The translations under genes and the position numbers were made by a program. From Marinobacterium_D sp050908845 (GTDB taxonomy: Bacteria; Pseudomonadota; Gammaproteobacteria; Pseudomonadales; Balneatricaceae), in assembly GCF_050908845.1 (NCBI RefSeq), contig NZ_CP194171.1:3162001-3226000 (forward strand): a DNA stretch of 64,000 nucleotides. Reading direction: 5' to 3'. Within the stretch, counting starts at the first letter, position 1. Each line of letters starts with the position of its first letter. The notes beneath the pieces were generated by a model. It did not search any database and was not told where the DNA came from. It worked only from the letters and a program-made list of their open reading frames with translations. Below, one piece after another: positions 27,385-35,548 of this stretch.

Positions 27385-29394
27385 TCAGCTACAGCAGCTG
27401 CTGGCCCCCTGCTGATCCTCATGCGCATTGACGCTGCCACTGTCCTTGCTGCCGGGCAGATCCATGGCCGGGTTGGCATTGAAGAAGTTGTTCGGCTTGA
27501 GCGTGAAGCCCACGTACTCCACCGGCATCACCGGAAAATCCTCCGGTTTGCAGATATGGGTATGGCCGTAGGTGTGCCAGAGCACGATATCGGTGTTCTC
27601 GACGCTGCGGTTCTGCTCGACGTACTTCGGCAGCCCGTCCCCCGGATGCTGGTTGGTGTACTTGCCGGTACCGTATAGCTCGTCGGGATCGTAAGGCGTT
27701 ACCCAGACATGGTTGCGGGCGAAGCCGGCACGGCGACCGATATAACTGTCGGGCTGGGCCAGTATGGCCGGGTTGTGCTCCGCCACCAGTTTGTAGCCGG
27801 TGGGGTTGCCGACCGCGTTTTTCACGTTCGGGTTGATGATTTTCCAGAAACGCCCGGTCTGGCCATTCGCCTGGCGCGCGGCCTGCTGCTCGGTCTTGAG
27901 CAGTGTTGCTTCGGTTTTGAAGGCGCTGCCCCAGGGGTTGGCGTCACCGGTTTCCAGCGGGCTGAAATTGGTTTCCATCACGCTGTTCTGCTCGCCATCG
28001 AGCATCATGTGCAGACGGGCATTGAAGAAGTGCTGATGGGTCGGGCCGTAGATCTCCGGCGTCACCAGCCCGCCGCCACATTCAGGCCGTGTGCCCGGTA
28101 TCAGTCCGGCGGTCTGGATGATGCCGGTGAGTTTGGTTTCCAGCTGGATAGTGCCGTCCTGGTAGAGGTACCAGTAAAAGCCGTAGTCGTAGTTGCCGAC
28201 GGTGCAGAAGAAGCTGATCACCAGACGGCGTGAGCGGCGCACTTCGAACACGCCGGTCCGGAACTCGTAGTGCTTCCAGAGTGTGCCGTAGTCCTCCTCG
28301 TGCATGCAGACGGCGTTCTTCATCAGGAACGACTCGCCCTTGTCATCCACGGCGGGAATATCGAAATAGCGGATCGCACCGAGGCAGTCACAGCCCAGCT
28401 CAAGCTGGTTGGCGAGACGACCAAGGCCGTACTCGCTGCCATCGAAGGCGCATTTCCAGTAGTGGTTCAGGGCCGTATCGGAGTATGGCACCGCCATGTC
28501 ACTGACACTGGCGCGGTAGATGATCGGGCGTGTTTTGCCCTTGTCGTTATAGCTCAGCTGGTTCAGCACCAGACCTTCACGCGGCGTGAAACCGACACGG
28601 AACTCCCAGTTCTGCCAGCTCACTTTCCAGCCATCGACCTGGAAGCTGACGCCCTCCGGCTGAACGATATGCAAAGGTTTGAGTCCCTCACGCGGTTCGC
28701 CCAGGGACGGCGTGTCGTAGTTGCGCTTGGTCTTGGGAATCGGGGTATCGCGACCGTCATCGAGCAGCTCGATCACCCGCTCCTCATTCAGATCGATAAT
28801 CGCTACCAGCCCTTCAATGGGATGGGCATAGCCGTTATCGACCATCTCGTCGCGGTAGAAGGCCACACCGCGCATCAGGCGACGTCCCTTGTATTTCGGG
28901 TCGTCACCAAAGTAACCGAAAGACCAGGGATCGATCTGGATCTTCTCGATATCCTCGTCGGTCAAACCGCGACGTTTTACGGCCGCACGCCATTGCGGGT
29001 CCTTCTGCACGATCTCGACGCAGGTGAAAAACTCCTCCATCATGATCGGTGCCTGACCGGAATCTGCGGGATCCAGCGGCGTCCACTCAACCACCTCCTG
29101 ATCCACCAGGTCGACGATCGCCTCGGCCATCTCTCCGCTGTCCTTGTCCAGCACCAGCGCAAACGCCTTGCGGGAGAACGCCTTGCCGGGCTCATGCGCC
29201 AGCACCTCGGCTTTCGGCGGCTCCGCCAGCTGCAGATAAGGAAAACGGCAGGCGTTGGACAGAGACTTCTGCTCCGTCAGCAGCGTCGTGGCCAGCTCAA
29301 GCTCCTCTACCGAGAGTGGATCGAGTGGATGGGTGGCAACAACACCGGGGGTGGTTTCGGGCTTGAAGGACTCCGACGAGCAGCAGACGTTCAT
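27385..29394 (-). CDS. tynA: copper-containing primary amine oxidase
   Basis: A 669-residue quinoprotein that oxidises primary amines to aldehyde, ammonia and H2O2. The cofactor precursor tyrosine lies in TVGNYDYG (topaquinone consensus T-x-x-N-Y-D/E), and the HQHFFNARLHMMLDG and HTYGHTHICKPEDFPVMP segments supply copper histidines. Length equals the cytosolic Arthrobacter-type enzymes. Unlike periplasmic E. coli TynA there is no signal peptide; the N-terminus is MNVCCSSES and the C-terminus ends SSCCS. AGAGGAAA precedes the ATG. Confidence 0.95.
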   Translation of the reverse strand: MNVCCSSESFKPETTPGVVATHPLDPLSVEELELATTLLTEQKSLSNACRFPYLQLAEPPKAEVLAHEPGKAFSRKAFALVLDKDSGEMAEAIVDLVDQEVVEWTPLDPADSGQAPIMMEEFFTCVEIVQKDPQWRAAVKRRGLTDEDIEKIQIDPWSFGYFGDDPKYKGRRLMRGVAFYRDEMVDNGYAHPIEGLVAIIDLNEERVIELLDDGRDTPIPKTKRNYDTPSLGEPREGLKPLHIVQPEGVSFQVDGWKVSWQNWEFRVGFTPREGLVLNQLSYNDKGKTRPIIYRASVSDMAVPYSDTALNHYWKCAFDGSEYGLGRLANQLELGCDCLGAIRYFDIPAVDDKGESFLMKNAVCMHEEDYGTLWKHYEFRTGVFEVRRSRRLVISFFCTVGNYDYGFYWYLYQDGTIQLETKLTGIIQTAGLIPGTRPECGGGLVTPEIYGPTHQHFFNARLHMMLDGEQNSVMETNFSPLETGDANPWGSAFKTEATLLKTEQQAARQANGQTGRFWKIINPNVKNAVGNPTGYKLVAEHNPAILAQPDSYIGRRAGFARNHVWVTPYDPDELYGTGKYTNQHPGDGLPKYVEQNRSVENTDIVLWHTYGHTHICKPEDFPVMPVEYVGFTLKPNNFFNANPAMDLPGSKDSGSVNAHEDQQGASSCCS

Positions 29395-29592
29395 GGCATT
29401 TCCTCTAACTGATGATTGAGCTTCACTCCATCCTAGGGAAATGCGCGCGGGGGATTATCACAAAACGGCAACCAAGGACTCTGGGTTCACCCTATCCGGT
29501 CTGGCTTTACATCAGTGGCTGTGATCCTATAGATCTGAGTACACCCCATCCATCATGCTTCTTATATACGCTGCGCCTCGGGAGAATTACAG

Positions 29593-30234
29593 GTGCCTGA
29601 CCAGCCCCATATCGTTTTCATTCATGGCCTCTACATGAACCCCCTGGTCATGCGCCCCATGGCGCGCTGGTTTGAAGCCCGGGGTTATGCAACCAGCGCG
29701 TTTGGCTACAAGACAACATCCGAGTCACTGGAACTCAACATCGAGAAGCTGTGCGCGCACCTTGATGCGATTCAGTCCAATGAGGTGTATCTCGTCTGCC
29801 ATTCGCTGGGGGGGTTACTGGCACGGGCCTATCTTGCATCTAGCGGCGCAAATCACGCCATTCGCAAGGTAGTCACCATCGGCACGCCGCATCAGGGCGC
29901 GGCGATTGCCCAATGGATGAAGTCAAAGAAACTCGGCGCTCTTCTGGGTCAGAGCATGGAGAAAGGGCTGATTGAAAACAGACCAGACTGGGAGCAGAAC
30001 ATTCCTCTCGGCAGCATTGCCGGTGACGGCGGTGTTGGCTTCCTGCCGCTAATCGCACCTAGTGCAGAACCCTCGGATGGCACCGTATCGGTCAGCGAAA
30101 CCCATCTGCAGGGTGAAACTGACCACATCGTGCTTCCCTACAGCCATACGCAGCTGATTCTGGTCACCGAGGTCTACGAGAAGACACTGAATTTTTTAGA
30201 GCGGGGTAAGTTTGACTCTGATAGCCCCCGCTGA
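29593..30234 (+). CDS. alpha/beta-hydrolase (lipase-like)
   Basis: A 213-residue hydrolase with the oxyanion HG motif IVFIHGLYMNP, nucleophile elbow CHSLGG (Ser near residue 78), a catalytic Asp/Glu candidate in PSDGTVSV and a final His in LPYSHTQLI. It starts at a GTG with GGGAGAA upstream. No signal peptide, so cytosolic. The substrate is unknown; the GTPHQG segment is common in PGAP1-like and lipase-type esterases. Its promoter lies in the 198-bp gap after divergent tynA. Confidence 0.85.
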   Translation: MPDQPHIVFIHGLYMNPLVMRPMARWFEARGYATSAFGYKTTSESLELNIEKLCAHLDAIQSNEVYLVCHSLGGLLARAYLASSGANHAIRKVVTIGTPHQGAAIAQWMKSKKLGALLGQSMEKGLIENRPDWEQNIPLGSIAGDGGVGFLPLIAPSAEPSDGTVSVSETHLQGETDHIVLPYSHTQLILVTEVYEKTLNFLERGKFDSDSPR

Positions 30235-30278
30235 TGAAGGCGTGAGTCTCACATAGGGCTCAGAGCCCTATGCCCTAT

Positions 30279-30698
30279 TCAGCAGGCGGGCTCACCCGCT
30301 GCCGGTTTGCAGGCAACCGAGTCTTCATTGGCCAGATCGGCGGGTTTGCTTGCCGCCAGCGCCTGGTAACCACCGGCATTGAACAGCCGGGTATACCCCG
30401 CTTCACGCAGCGCAGCTTCTGCAATACCGGCGCGGTTACCACTGCGGCAGTAGAGCACGACCGGCTGATCCTTGGGGATCCCGCGCGCGGCAAACTGCTG
30501 CACCACCTGCTGGTAGGGAATCAGCTGAGCACCCTCGAGATGGCCGCTGTTATATTCCTGCTCAGTACGCACATCGACCAGCAGAGCCCCGTCGGCGATC
30601 TTCTGCCAACCAGCATCCTCCACGGGACCCGCCTGGGCAAACAGGCTCATCAGGAGGGCAGGCAGCAGAGTGATCAGGACAGTCAGTTTGTTCGCCAT
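30279..30698 (-). CDS. exported rhodanese-like sulfurtransferase
   Basis: A 139-residue single-domain rhodanese with an N-terminal signal peptide (MANKLTVLITLLPALLMSLFAQA). The active-site loop YCRSGNRAG (Cys near residue 84) and VDVRTEQEYNSGHLEGAQLIP are intact, so it should transfer sulfane sulfur in the periplasm. C-terminal cysteines (SVACKPAAGEPAC) could form a disulfide. A perfect palindrome at 30741-30756 in its promoter suggests repression by an ArsR-type sulfur sensor. Confidence 0.9.
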   Translation of the reverse strand: MANKLTVLITLLPALLMSLFAQAGPVEDAGWQKIADGALLVDVRTEQEYNSGHLEGAQLIPYQQVVQQFAARGIPKDQPVVLYCRSGNRAGIAEAALREAGYTRLFNAGGYQALAASKPADLANEDSVACKPAAGEPAC

Positions 30699-30740
30699 TG
30701 TTCGCTCCTTTAATCAGAAACTCGGCTTTCTTTATCCTAC

Positions 30741-30756
30741 ATTAGAAATATCTAAT
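30741..30756 (-). promoter_or_regulatory. palindromic operator candidate of the rhodanese gene
   Basis: ATTAGA-AATA-TCTAAT, a perfect 6-bp inverted repeat 42 bp upstream of the rhodanese ATG. AT-rich dyads of this type are bound by ArsR-family repressors, including sulfide-responsive BigR/SqrR types that control rhodaneses; no such repressor gene is in the window. Confidence 0.45.
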
Positions 30757-31151
30757 GATGACACCCAGGACTAAAATCGCGCCTCTATTTCCAGGTAGAG
30801 GACAGATCTGTGATTTCGTTCAATACACGCGCCCGCTGCCTCCCCTGCAGTCACCAGACCCCCTGTATTGGAAACGCGCATGTTCACGCTGCTGATTTCG
30901 ATGGTCACCTTCGCCTTTGTCGACGCTGTCACTCCCGGCACTTACCAGTCATTACGGGGGTAGTGAAAACCTGTTCTACCGTCACTCTCAATGTCGGCAA
31001 TGCCACATAACCTCTGATTCGACACCTACCCATTACAAAAAACCTTTTAAAATCATAGCCAAATTGGTGGCATCGCCTTTGCAGACGTGATCTTCATAAA
31101 CCTGAATAGTGAAGCACTCCGAACTCAGCATCTGATACCGAGGATAATGAT
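30757..31151. other. gap between rhodanese and YegP genes
   Basis: About 395 bp with no convincing intact gene. It holds a small hairpin (CCTCTA/TAGAGG, 30782-30801), a possible LysE-family remnant at 30880-30963 and the promoter of the YegP-family gene. A 66-codon plus-strand frame at 30810 has no ribosome-binding site and overlaps the remnant in another frame, so it is not called. Confidence 0.5.
30880..30963 (+). pseudogene. possible remnant of a LysE/RhtB-family exporter
   Basis: A 27-codon frame reading MFTLLISMVTFAFVDAVTPG then stop. LysE-family exporters typically begin with a similar FATFAFVxSITPGPNN stretch. Only this first helix survives, and nothing similar follows in any frame, so it would be a decayed fragment. 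The match is short and by eye. Confidence 0.35.
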
Positions 31152-31493
31152 ATGGCAGCTACCTTCGAACTGAGGACCACCACCGAGCAGCAGTTTCATT
31201 TCACCCTGGTCGGCAATGATGGCAACGATCTGTTGATCGGCGGCGAGTATCCATCCCGGGAGGAGGCTGAACAGGCGATCGGCGATGTACGCACCGGCAG
31301 CCTGATGGGGCATCTTATTGCTGCAGGCAAGGTCCCGGCCGGCGACACCTTCTTTGTCATCAAGAATGGCGGCGGCCAGATCATCGCCAAAAGCCAGCTG
31401 TTCAGTTCCCAGATGGATTTTGACAGTAGCCTGCATCAGGTGAAGGACAACGCCTGCGTTGCCGAAATCACTGACCTGACCGCGGGTAACTGA
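31152..31493 (+). CDS. DUF1508 (YegP-family) protein
   Basis: A 113-residue protein of two YegP repeats: FELRTTTEQQFHFTLVGNDGNDLLIGGEYPSREEAEQAIGDVR and FFVIKNGGGQIIAKSQLFSSQMDFDSSLHQVKDNA, each a small beta-beta-beta-alpha unit. The cellular role of the family is unknown. GAGGATAATGAT precedes the ATG. A second gene starts four bases after its stop. Confidence 0.88.
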   Translation: MAATFELRTTTEQQFHFTLVGNDGNDLLIGGEYPSREEAEQAIGDVRTGSLMGHLIAAGKVPAGDTFFVIKNGGGQIIAKSQLFSSQMDFDSSLHQVKDNACVAEITDLTAGN

Positions 31494-31497
31494 TGCC

Positions 31498-32139
31498 ATG
31501 GCGATAGAACTGACTCTGATCCGGGAGATGACCAGTGTGTGTGCCACCGCCTCCGAGTGGGATGGCATCGCCCGCACGGTCAATACGCTGCTCCGTTCCG
31601 GCGATTTTAATCAGCAGTTCAATCTGATGGTTGCCGAGCTGAACAAAACCTACCTGATGCTGGGCGACACACTCTCTCCTTTTGCAGAACTGGATAGCGA
31701 GCAGGTTTTCGTCGATCGGTTCGATGCGCTGCATGAGCAGTATCGCGGCCGGTACCTGATGGATGTGAGCCAGCCACGCAAATTCGCGGATGAAACCTAC
31801 GAGTTCTATCTGTTGCTCAAGCAGACGAAAGAGATCCGCACCAACTACCCCCTGCTGAAGCGTACCTTCATGCGCCTCGATGAATTTATCGACAAATGGG
31901 TCACCAACGATGCCTGGCTGGCGATGAGCATCGATACCCTGCTTAAAATGCTCAACCGCTTCTTCACCGAAATCGCCGAGATGAATAAGGGTGACAGTGA
32001 AGAGGCGTTTCTGGTCTACGACGCACTCTTTGCGGAGCTTCGGATCTATCTGGCACTGCTGGAGGACAAGCAGGGCCGGAACGAGGAGAGCCTAATCAAC
32101 AGCGAGCCGGCGGCTGAGAAAATATCGGAGGCCGGATAA
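31498..32139 (+). CDS. hypothetical protein, partner of the YegP-family gene
   Basis: A 213-residue soluble, acidic, helix-rich protein with no motif I recognise. Features are EFYLLLKQTKEIRTNYPLLKRTFMRLDEFIDKWVTNDAWLAMSID in the middle and an acidic tail. It starts four bases after the YegP-family stop, so the two are an operon, and codon use is like the neighbours. The helical pattern suggests a scaffold or regulator rather than an enzyme. Confidence 0.75.
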   Translation: MAIELTLIREMTSVCATASEWDGIARTVNTLLRSGDFNQQFNLMVAELNKTYLMLGDTLSPFAELDSEQVFVDRFDALHEQYRGRYLMDVSQPRKFADETYEFYLLLKQTKEIRTNYPLLKRTFMRLDEFIDKWVTNDAWLAMSIDTLLKMLNRFFTEIAEMNKGDSEEAFLVYDALFAELRIYLALLEDKQGRNEESLINSEPAAEKISEAG

Positions 32140-32206
32140 GCCTCCTTGCGGTGCCCTGCTGAAGAGAAATACCGGGTGGATAGAGGCCGGATGCCCTGGC
32201 CTTAAG

Positions 32207-34096
32207 TCAGCTCTGAGGGTCGGGCTGAAAGGTCCCGACAGCAGCGGCGTCCCTGATCCGTTTCGCTTTTAAGCGTTCATGCTTCTCCACCGCACCTTTA
32301 CCACCCTGAGTATCGGTGTACATCTGCAGCACTTCCATCTCATCATCATTTGGCCAGGTAATGGCAGTATCGGTGTACTCAAGCTTTTTAGGGTCACTGT
32401 CGAGACGTCTCATCAGCTTGTAGAGCTTCCTGTATGAAGAGTAGATGATGCTTACATTACGTAATGACTGGTAGGTGTTGCGCATATGAAAGGATAAAAA
32501 TGGCTCTTTTGCAAAACCCTTTCTGCGAGCAAGCCTGTTCTTACGCCTAAACAATCCCATATCATAGGAACGCAGGTTATTGACTCGCGTCACAACGCCA
32601 AAGCCGATTAAACGCTCTACCGTAATTAACCTCAGGTTACTTTTAAGAGCAAACATCCGCTTCAGCACCGTTTCCATCTGCTCCTTCGTATAGTACCTGT
32701 CCCAGGCCTCCACATAGAGCTTATCGAATTCCTCATCGGACATGTTCGGGTGATGAATTACCCTGTGAGTCAGGTCATATTTATTCAGATCCGGATCCAT
32801 CCAGACGCCGTCGTTGCGCATTTTTAGATGGTCTTCCGAGCCTGGCAGCGGCGTCAATACTGAGGGATTAAAAAGGTCGATCGGCAGTTCTTTCTTGATG
32901 ATATCTATATCTCTGAGAATCGATTTTCGCGTATCCCCCGGTAAACCCAATATATAGGCACCCCAGATGAGCACGGGAAACTTTTTCCATTCGAGCAGCA
33001 TCTTTCGGTATTCTGTTATTTTGTTCTGCCGTTTTTTCATGGCAACCAGGTTTTCCGGGTTTATATTTTCCAACCCAACAAAAACTTGCTTTACGCCTGC
33101 AGCAACAGCTTTTTCAATAAAACCAGGTATTTTATGACAAAGAGTATCGACCTGAATAACGAGGCTTAATTTTATGCCTTCTTTTCTCAGTTCTATCAAC
33201 CGATCAAAATGCGCCTCCCAATCCTTGTTTCGGGCCAGGTTATCATCGGTAATAAAGACGTGCTTGCTGCCTTCCGCAAATATTCTGCGGATCATTTTCT
33301 CAAGATCGTCAACGCTCCTGGAGCGGCTTTTACGGCCCTGTACATTGATTATGCAGCAGAATGAGCAGGTAAAGGGGCAGCCTCGTCCCAAATCGATTGT
33401 CGATAGACTGGTAATATTACCCTCGATCATCTCCAGCGGGAGGTACGGAAAGGGCTCCCCCTCCAGGTCGGTCATTGCCGAGGTAAAATCATAGAGAGGC
33501 TTCAGGCTCCGACTCCAGGCGTCCTTGACCACCAGATCAAAGCGCCCGTTTTCGGCCTCACCCGAGAACAGGGAAACCCCCATCTGTTGCGCGGCTATAA
33601 GTTCTTCCGGCAGCTCCTTCAGCATGCTGATGGAGCCGGTAACATGAAAGCCACCGAGGCAAACCTGCATATTGGCCTTGCGAAAAATCTCCGCGATATC
33701 CATCGCGCGGGGAAATTGATTACTCTGCACACCGGCCAGGCAGACCAAAACGTTATGGCCGGATGCTTCAAGCTTTTTTATCAGCTTGGGATAGGAAACC
33801 ACGTCACTTGCTTCATCGAATGCAGTAACACGGATCTCAACATTTTCACCCAGTACTTTTCGTTCCGCAGAATCCAGCGCCAGACCATTCACACAGGCAA
33901 GCGAGTTCGACGGAAGGGAGGCTCGGTACCACTGAATGGGGTAGCCATCATCGTCATAGCGGGTCGGACGGATAATGATGATCTGCAGAACAGAAGCGGG
34001 GTTGCCGTCAATATTCAGCTTGCTGATTGGGGATCGGAATCGCCGTGCTGCACGGCTCAGGTTTTCGGCAAGGCTTCTCGCTGCAGGTTGATTCAT
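32207..34096 (-). CDS. B12-binding radical SAM protein
   Basis: A 629-residue enzyme with an N-terminal cobalamin-binding-like Rossmann domain (VLVCLAGVQSNQFPRAMDIAEIFRKANMQVCLGGFHVTG) and a radical-SAM core whose cluster motif CPFTCSFCC lies near residue 240 (GRGCPFTCSFCCIINVQGRKSRSRSVDDL). VFIGLENINPE-type and IWGAYILGLPGDT motifs continue the barrel. Such proteins methylate or rearrange lipids, hopanoids or natural products; the substrate here is unknown. The ATG at 34096 has GGAG six bases upstream; 34099 and 34108 are alternatives. A 7-bp dyad, CAGGTTT/AAACCTG at 34134-34153, lies just upstream. Confidence 0.87.
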   Translation of the reverse strand: MNQPAARSLAENLSRAARRFRSPISKLNIDGNPASVLQIIIIRPTRYDDDGYPIQWYRASLPSNSLACVNGLALDSAERKVLGENVEIRVTAFDEASDVVSYPKLIKKLEASGHNVLVCLAGVQSNQFPRAMDIAEIFRKANMQVCLGGFHVTGSISMLKELPEELIAAQQMGVSLFSGEAENGRFDLVVKDAWSRSLKPLYDFTSAMTDLEGEPFPYLPLEMIEGNITSLSTIDLGRGCPFTCSFCCIINVQGRKSRSRSVDDLEKMIRRIFAEGSKHVFITDDNLARNKDWEAHFDRLIELRKEGIKLSLVIQVDTLCHKIPGFIEKAVAAGVKQVFVGLENINPENLVAMKKRQNKITEYRKMLLEWKKFPVLIWGAYILGLPGDTRKSILRDIDIIKKELPIDLFNPSVLTPLPGSEDHLKMRNDGVWMDPDLNKYDLTHRVIHHPNMSDEEFDKLYVEAWDRYYTKEQMETVLKRMFALKSNLRLITVERLIGFGVVTRVNNLRSYDMGLFRRKNRLARRKGFAKEPFLSFHMRNTYQSLRNVSIIYSSYRKLYKLMRRLDSDPKKLEYTDTAITWPNDDEMEVLQMYTDTQGGKGAVEKHERLKAKRIRDAAAVGTFQPDPQS

Positions 34097-34133
34097 CATG
34101 ATCTCCATTCATCGAATTTTAATTCTGAATTAC

Positions 34134-34153
34134 CAGGTTTATACAAAAACCTG
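34134..34153 (-). promoter_or_regulatory. dyad upstream of the radical SAM gene
   Basis: CAGGTTT-N6-AAACCTG, a perfect inverted repeat about 40 bp before the start codon. It could be an operator; no candidate regulator is evident. Confidence 0.3.
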
Positions 34154-34211
34154 CGACGCTGAAGCGGTAGATCTGTTTTTACTTTCAATCAATTACGACT
34201 GAAACCTAAGC

Positions 34212-34270
34212 CCTGGGGGACGATTTAACTCAGGTTTTCTCACTGATAGAGTTAAGACTCCCACCCCAGG
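34212..34270. other. nested inverted repeats between radical SAM and HTH genes
   Basis: An outer stem CCTGGGG (34212-34218) with CCCCAGG (34264-34270) encloses an inner stem TTAACTC (34225-34231) with GAGTTAA (34249-34255). Together they could form a two-tier hairpin in DNA or RNA. No T-run follows on the plus strand. Function unknown. Confidence 0.4.
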
Positions 34271-34353
34271 CCGGCACACCGTCGCGCTGCTGTAGACTAT
34301 AAGAGACAGCCTGTTCAGCCGGAACTGCGCGACCTCTACTCTTGAGGTTAACG

Positions 34354-34713
34354 ATGAACCAGCCTGAAATACAAGCAGATCTGGCATCAAACCTGTGCCT
34401 GCTTTGCAGCTACTATAAATCGATCGCGAAAGTGTGCCGACGGCTTAATATCAGCCGGCCTCAGTTCAAACGCTACCGGGGAATCGCCCAGCTGCTGACC
34501 GGGCTCAAGATGGGCGTGTTGGACAACAGCGAACCCATGCTCTGCTGCGCCCGCGTGGTGTATGAATACCTCGGTAAAGTGATCCGCCTGCGCAAGGCGC
34601 TGGCAAAGTGCGGACGGTATGCCGCCGATTCAAAGGAGATCGATAGCTCGATCCGTGATGCGGTGAGAAACGATATGGCACCCGGAGAGGGGCTGTTCAG
34701 GGCGCGGCACTGA
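34354..34713 (+). CDS. HTH-like protein, possibly a truncated or frameshifted regulator
   Basis: A 119-residue frame whose first half (LCLLCSYYKSIAKVCRRLNISRPQFKRYR) looks like the N-terminal HTH of XRE-type regulators that often begin IAxVCRxLxINRxQFNRY. The remainder, from about residue 45, does not continue that family: it becomes basic and cysteine-containing with no recognisable domain. It therefore may be a decayed gene. It converges on the racemase-like gene, with a shared terminator at 34749. Confidence 0.5.
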   Translation: MNQPEIQADLASNLCLLCSYYKSIAKVCRRLNISRPQFKRYRGIAQLLTGLKMGVLDNSEPMLCCARVVYEYLGKVIRLRKALAKCGRYAADSKEIDSSIRDAVRNDMAPGEGLFRARH

Positions 34714-34748
34714 CCGGGCTAACTGAAAGCCAGCGCCCCCAAAACAGG

Positions 34749-34777
34749 AAAAGACCGGGAGCTTTCCCGATCTTTTA
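34749..34777. terminator. bidirectional terminator
   Basis: AAAAGA-C-CGGGA / TCCCG-A-TCTTTT stem with one mismatch and a short loop, T-run on the plus strand and A-run giving Ts on the minus strand. It sits between the convergent HTH-like and racemase-like genes. Confidence 0.7.
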
Positions 34778-34820
34778 TCGTGGCAAAATGCCTCAGGCTT
34801 TGACTGATCGGGTGGTCCCA

Positions 34821-35546
34821 CTAGCCGGGCACCGCCGAATCGAGATAGCGCCTGGATATTGATCGCATGCTGGCCAGCCCTTCCGCCATTTTAACCGCCG
34901 CCATAACAGCATCGATCACCGGCACCCCTGCCCTTTGACTGAAAGACAGAGCACTCCCCGTGAGCCCGCCAGAGCCAAGCACTATCGCCTGCGCCCCATC
35001 CAGCTCAATTGCCTCTTTGATAGTCTTCAGGACGATCTCTTCCGTGGCCTCGTTTCCTGCTGCCGCAGCCGCAACCCCGATGCCGGCAGCCCGCACCGTG
35101 CAGATGTCGCTGACGCCATAACGCTCGATAAGCTTCTTAATACCCGGCACCGCAGAGTGAACGGTTGTCACGATCGTAAATCGCTCCGCCACTGTACGCG
35201 CTGCCGCAATACCCGCTTCACAAGGTCCTACCACAGGCACTCCGGCCATACGACGTACTTCGAAAAGTCCTATGTCATCGAAACAGGCCAGTGCATAGGC
35301 ATCGTAACCCGCGCTGAGAGAGGACTCAGCAAGAGAGATAACCAGCGGAACCGCTTCGCTGCGGTGCTCTGCCGTCTCAATGGAAAGCGGACCAAATTCC
35401 GGATTAACCACCGTTATCGCTGTATTGGTATCCGCTATTTTCTCTGACTCGCTCTGTACCCTGGCGCTGATCGTCCGGTTTGTATTGGGGTTAATCACCA
35501 GCAGGCGTCGCTGCGAGGCACCCGCTTCATTCATTCGAGTAGTCAT
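34821..35546 (-). CDS. Asp/Glu/hydantoin racemase family protein
   Basis: A 241-residue protein with the HyuE/AroM-like start LLVINPNTNRTISARV and two catalytic cysteine regions: YALACFDDIGLFEVRR (near residue 80) and the later GSGGLTG stretch, where a second Cys is usual but Gly/Ser is seen here. It may racemise or isomerise a small acid or amino-acid derivative brought in by the TRAP system upstream. The ATG lies two bases after the dctM stop, so it is the last gene of that operon. The missing second cysteine makes true racemase activity uncertain. Confidence 0.8.
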   Translation of the reverse strand: MTTRMNEAGASQRRLLVINPNTNRTISARVQSESEKIADTNTAITVVNPEFGPLSIETAEHRSEAVPLVISLAESSLSAGYDAYALACFDDIGLFEVRRMAGVPVVGPCEAGIAAARTVAERFTIVTTVHSAVPGIKKLIERYGVSDICTVRAAGIGVAAAAAGNEATEEIVLKTIKEAIELDGAQAIVLGSGGLTGSALSFSQRAGVPVIDAVMAAVKMAEGLASMRSISRRYLDSAVPG

Positions 35547-35548
35547 GA

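Noticed and set aside
30810..31010. 66-codon ORF after the rhodanese promoter
   Set aside because: No ribosome-binding site or family match; overlaps the LysE-like remnant in another frame.
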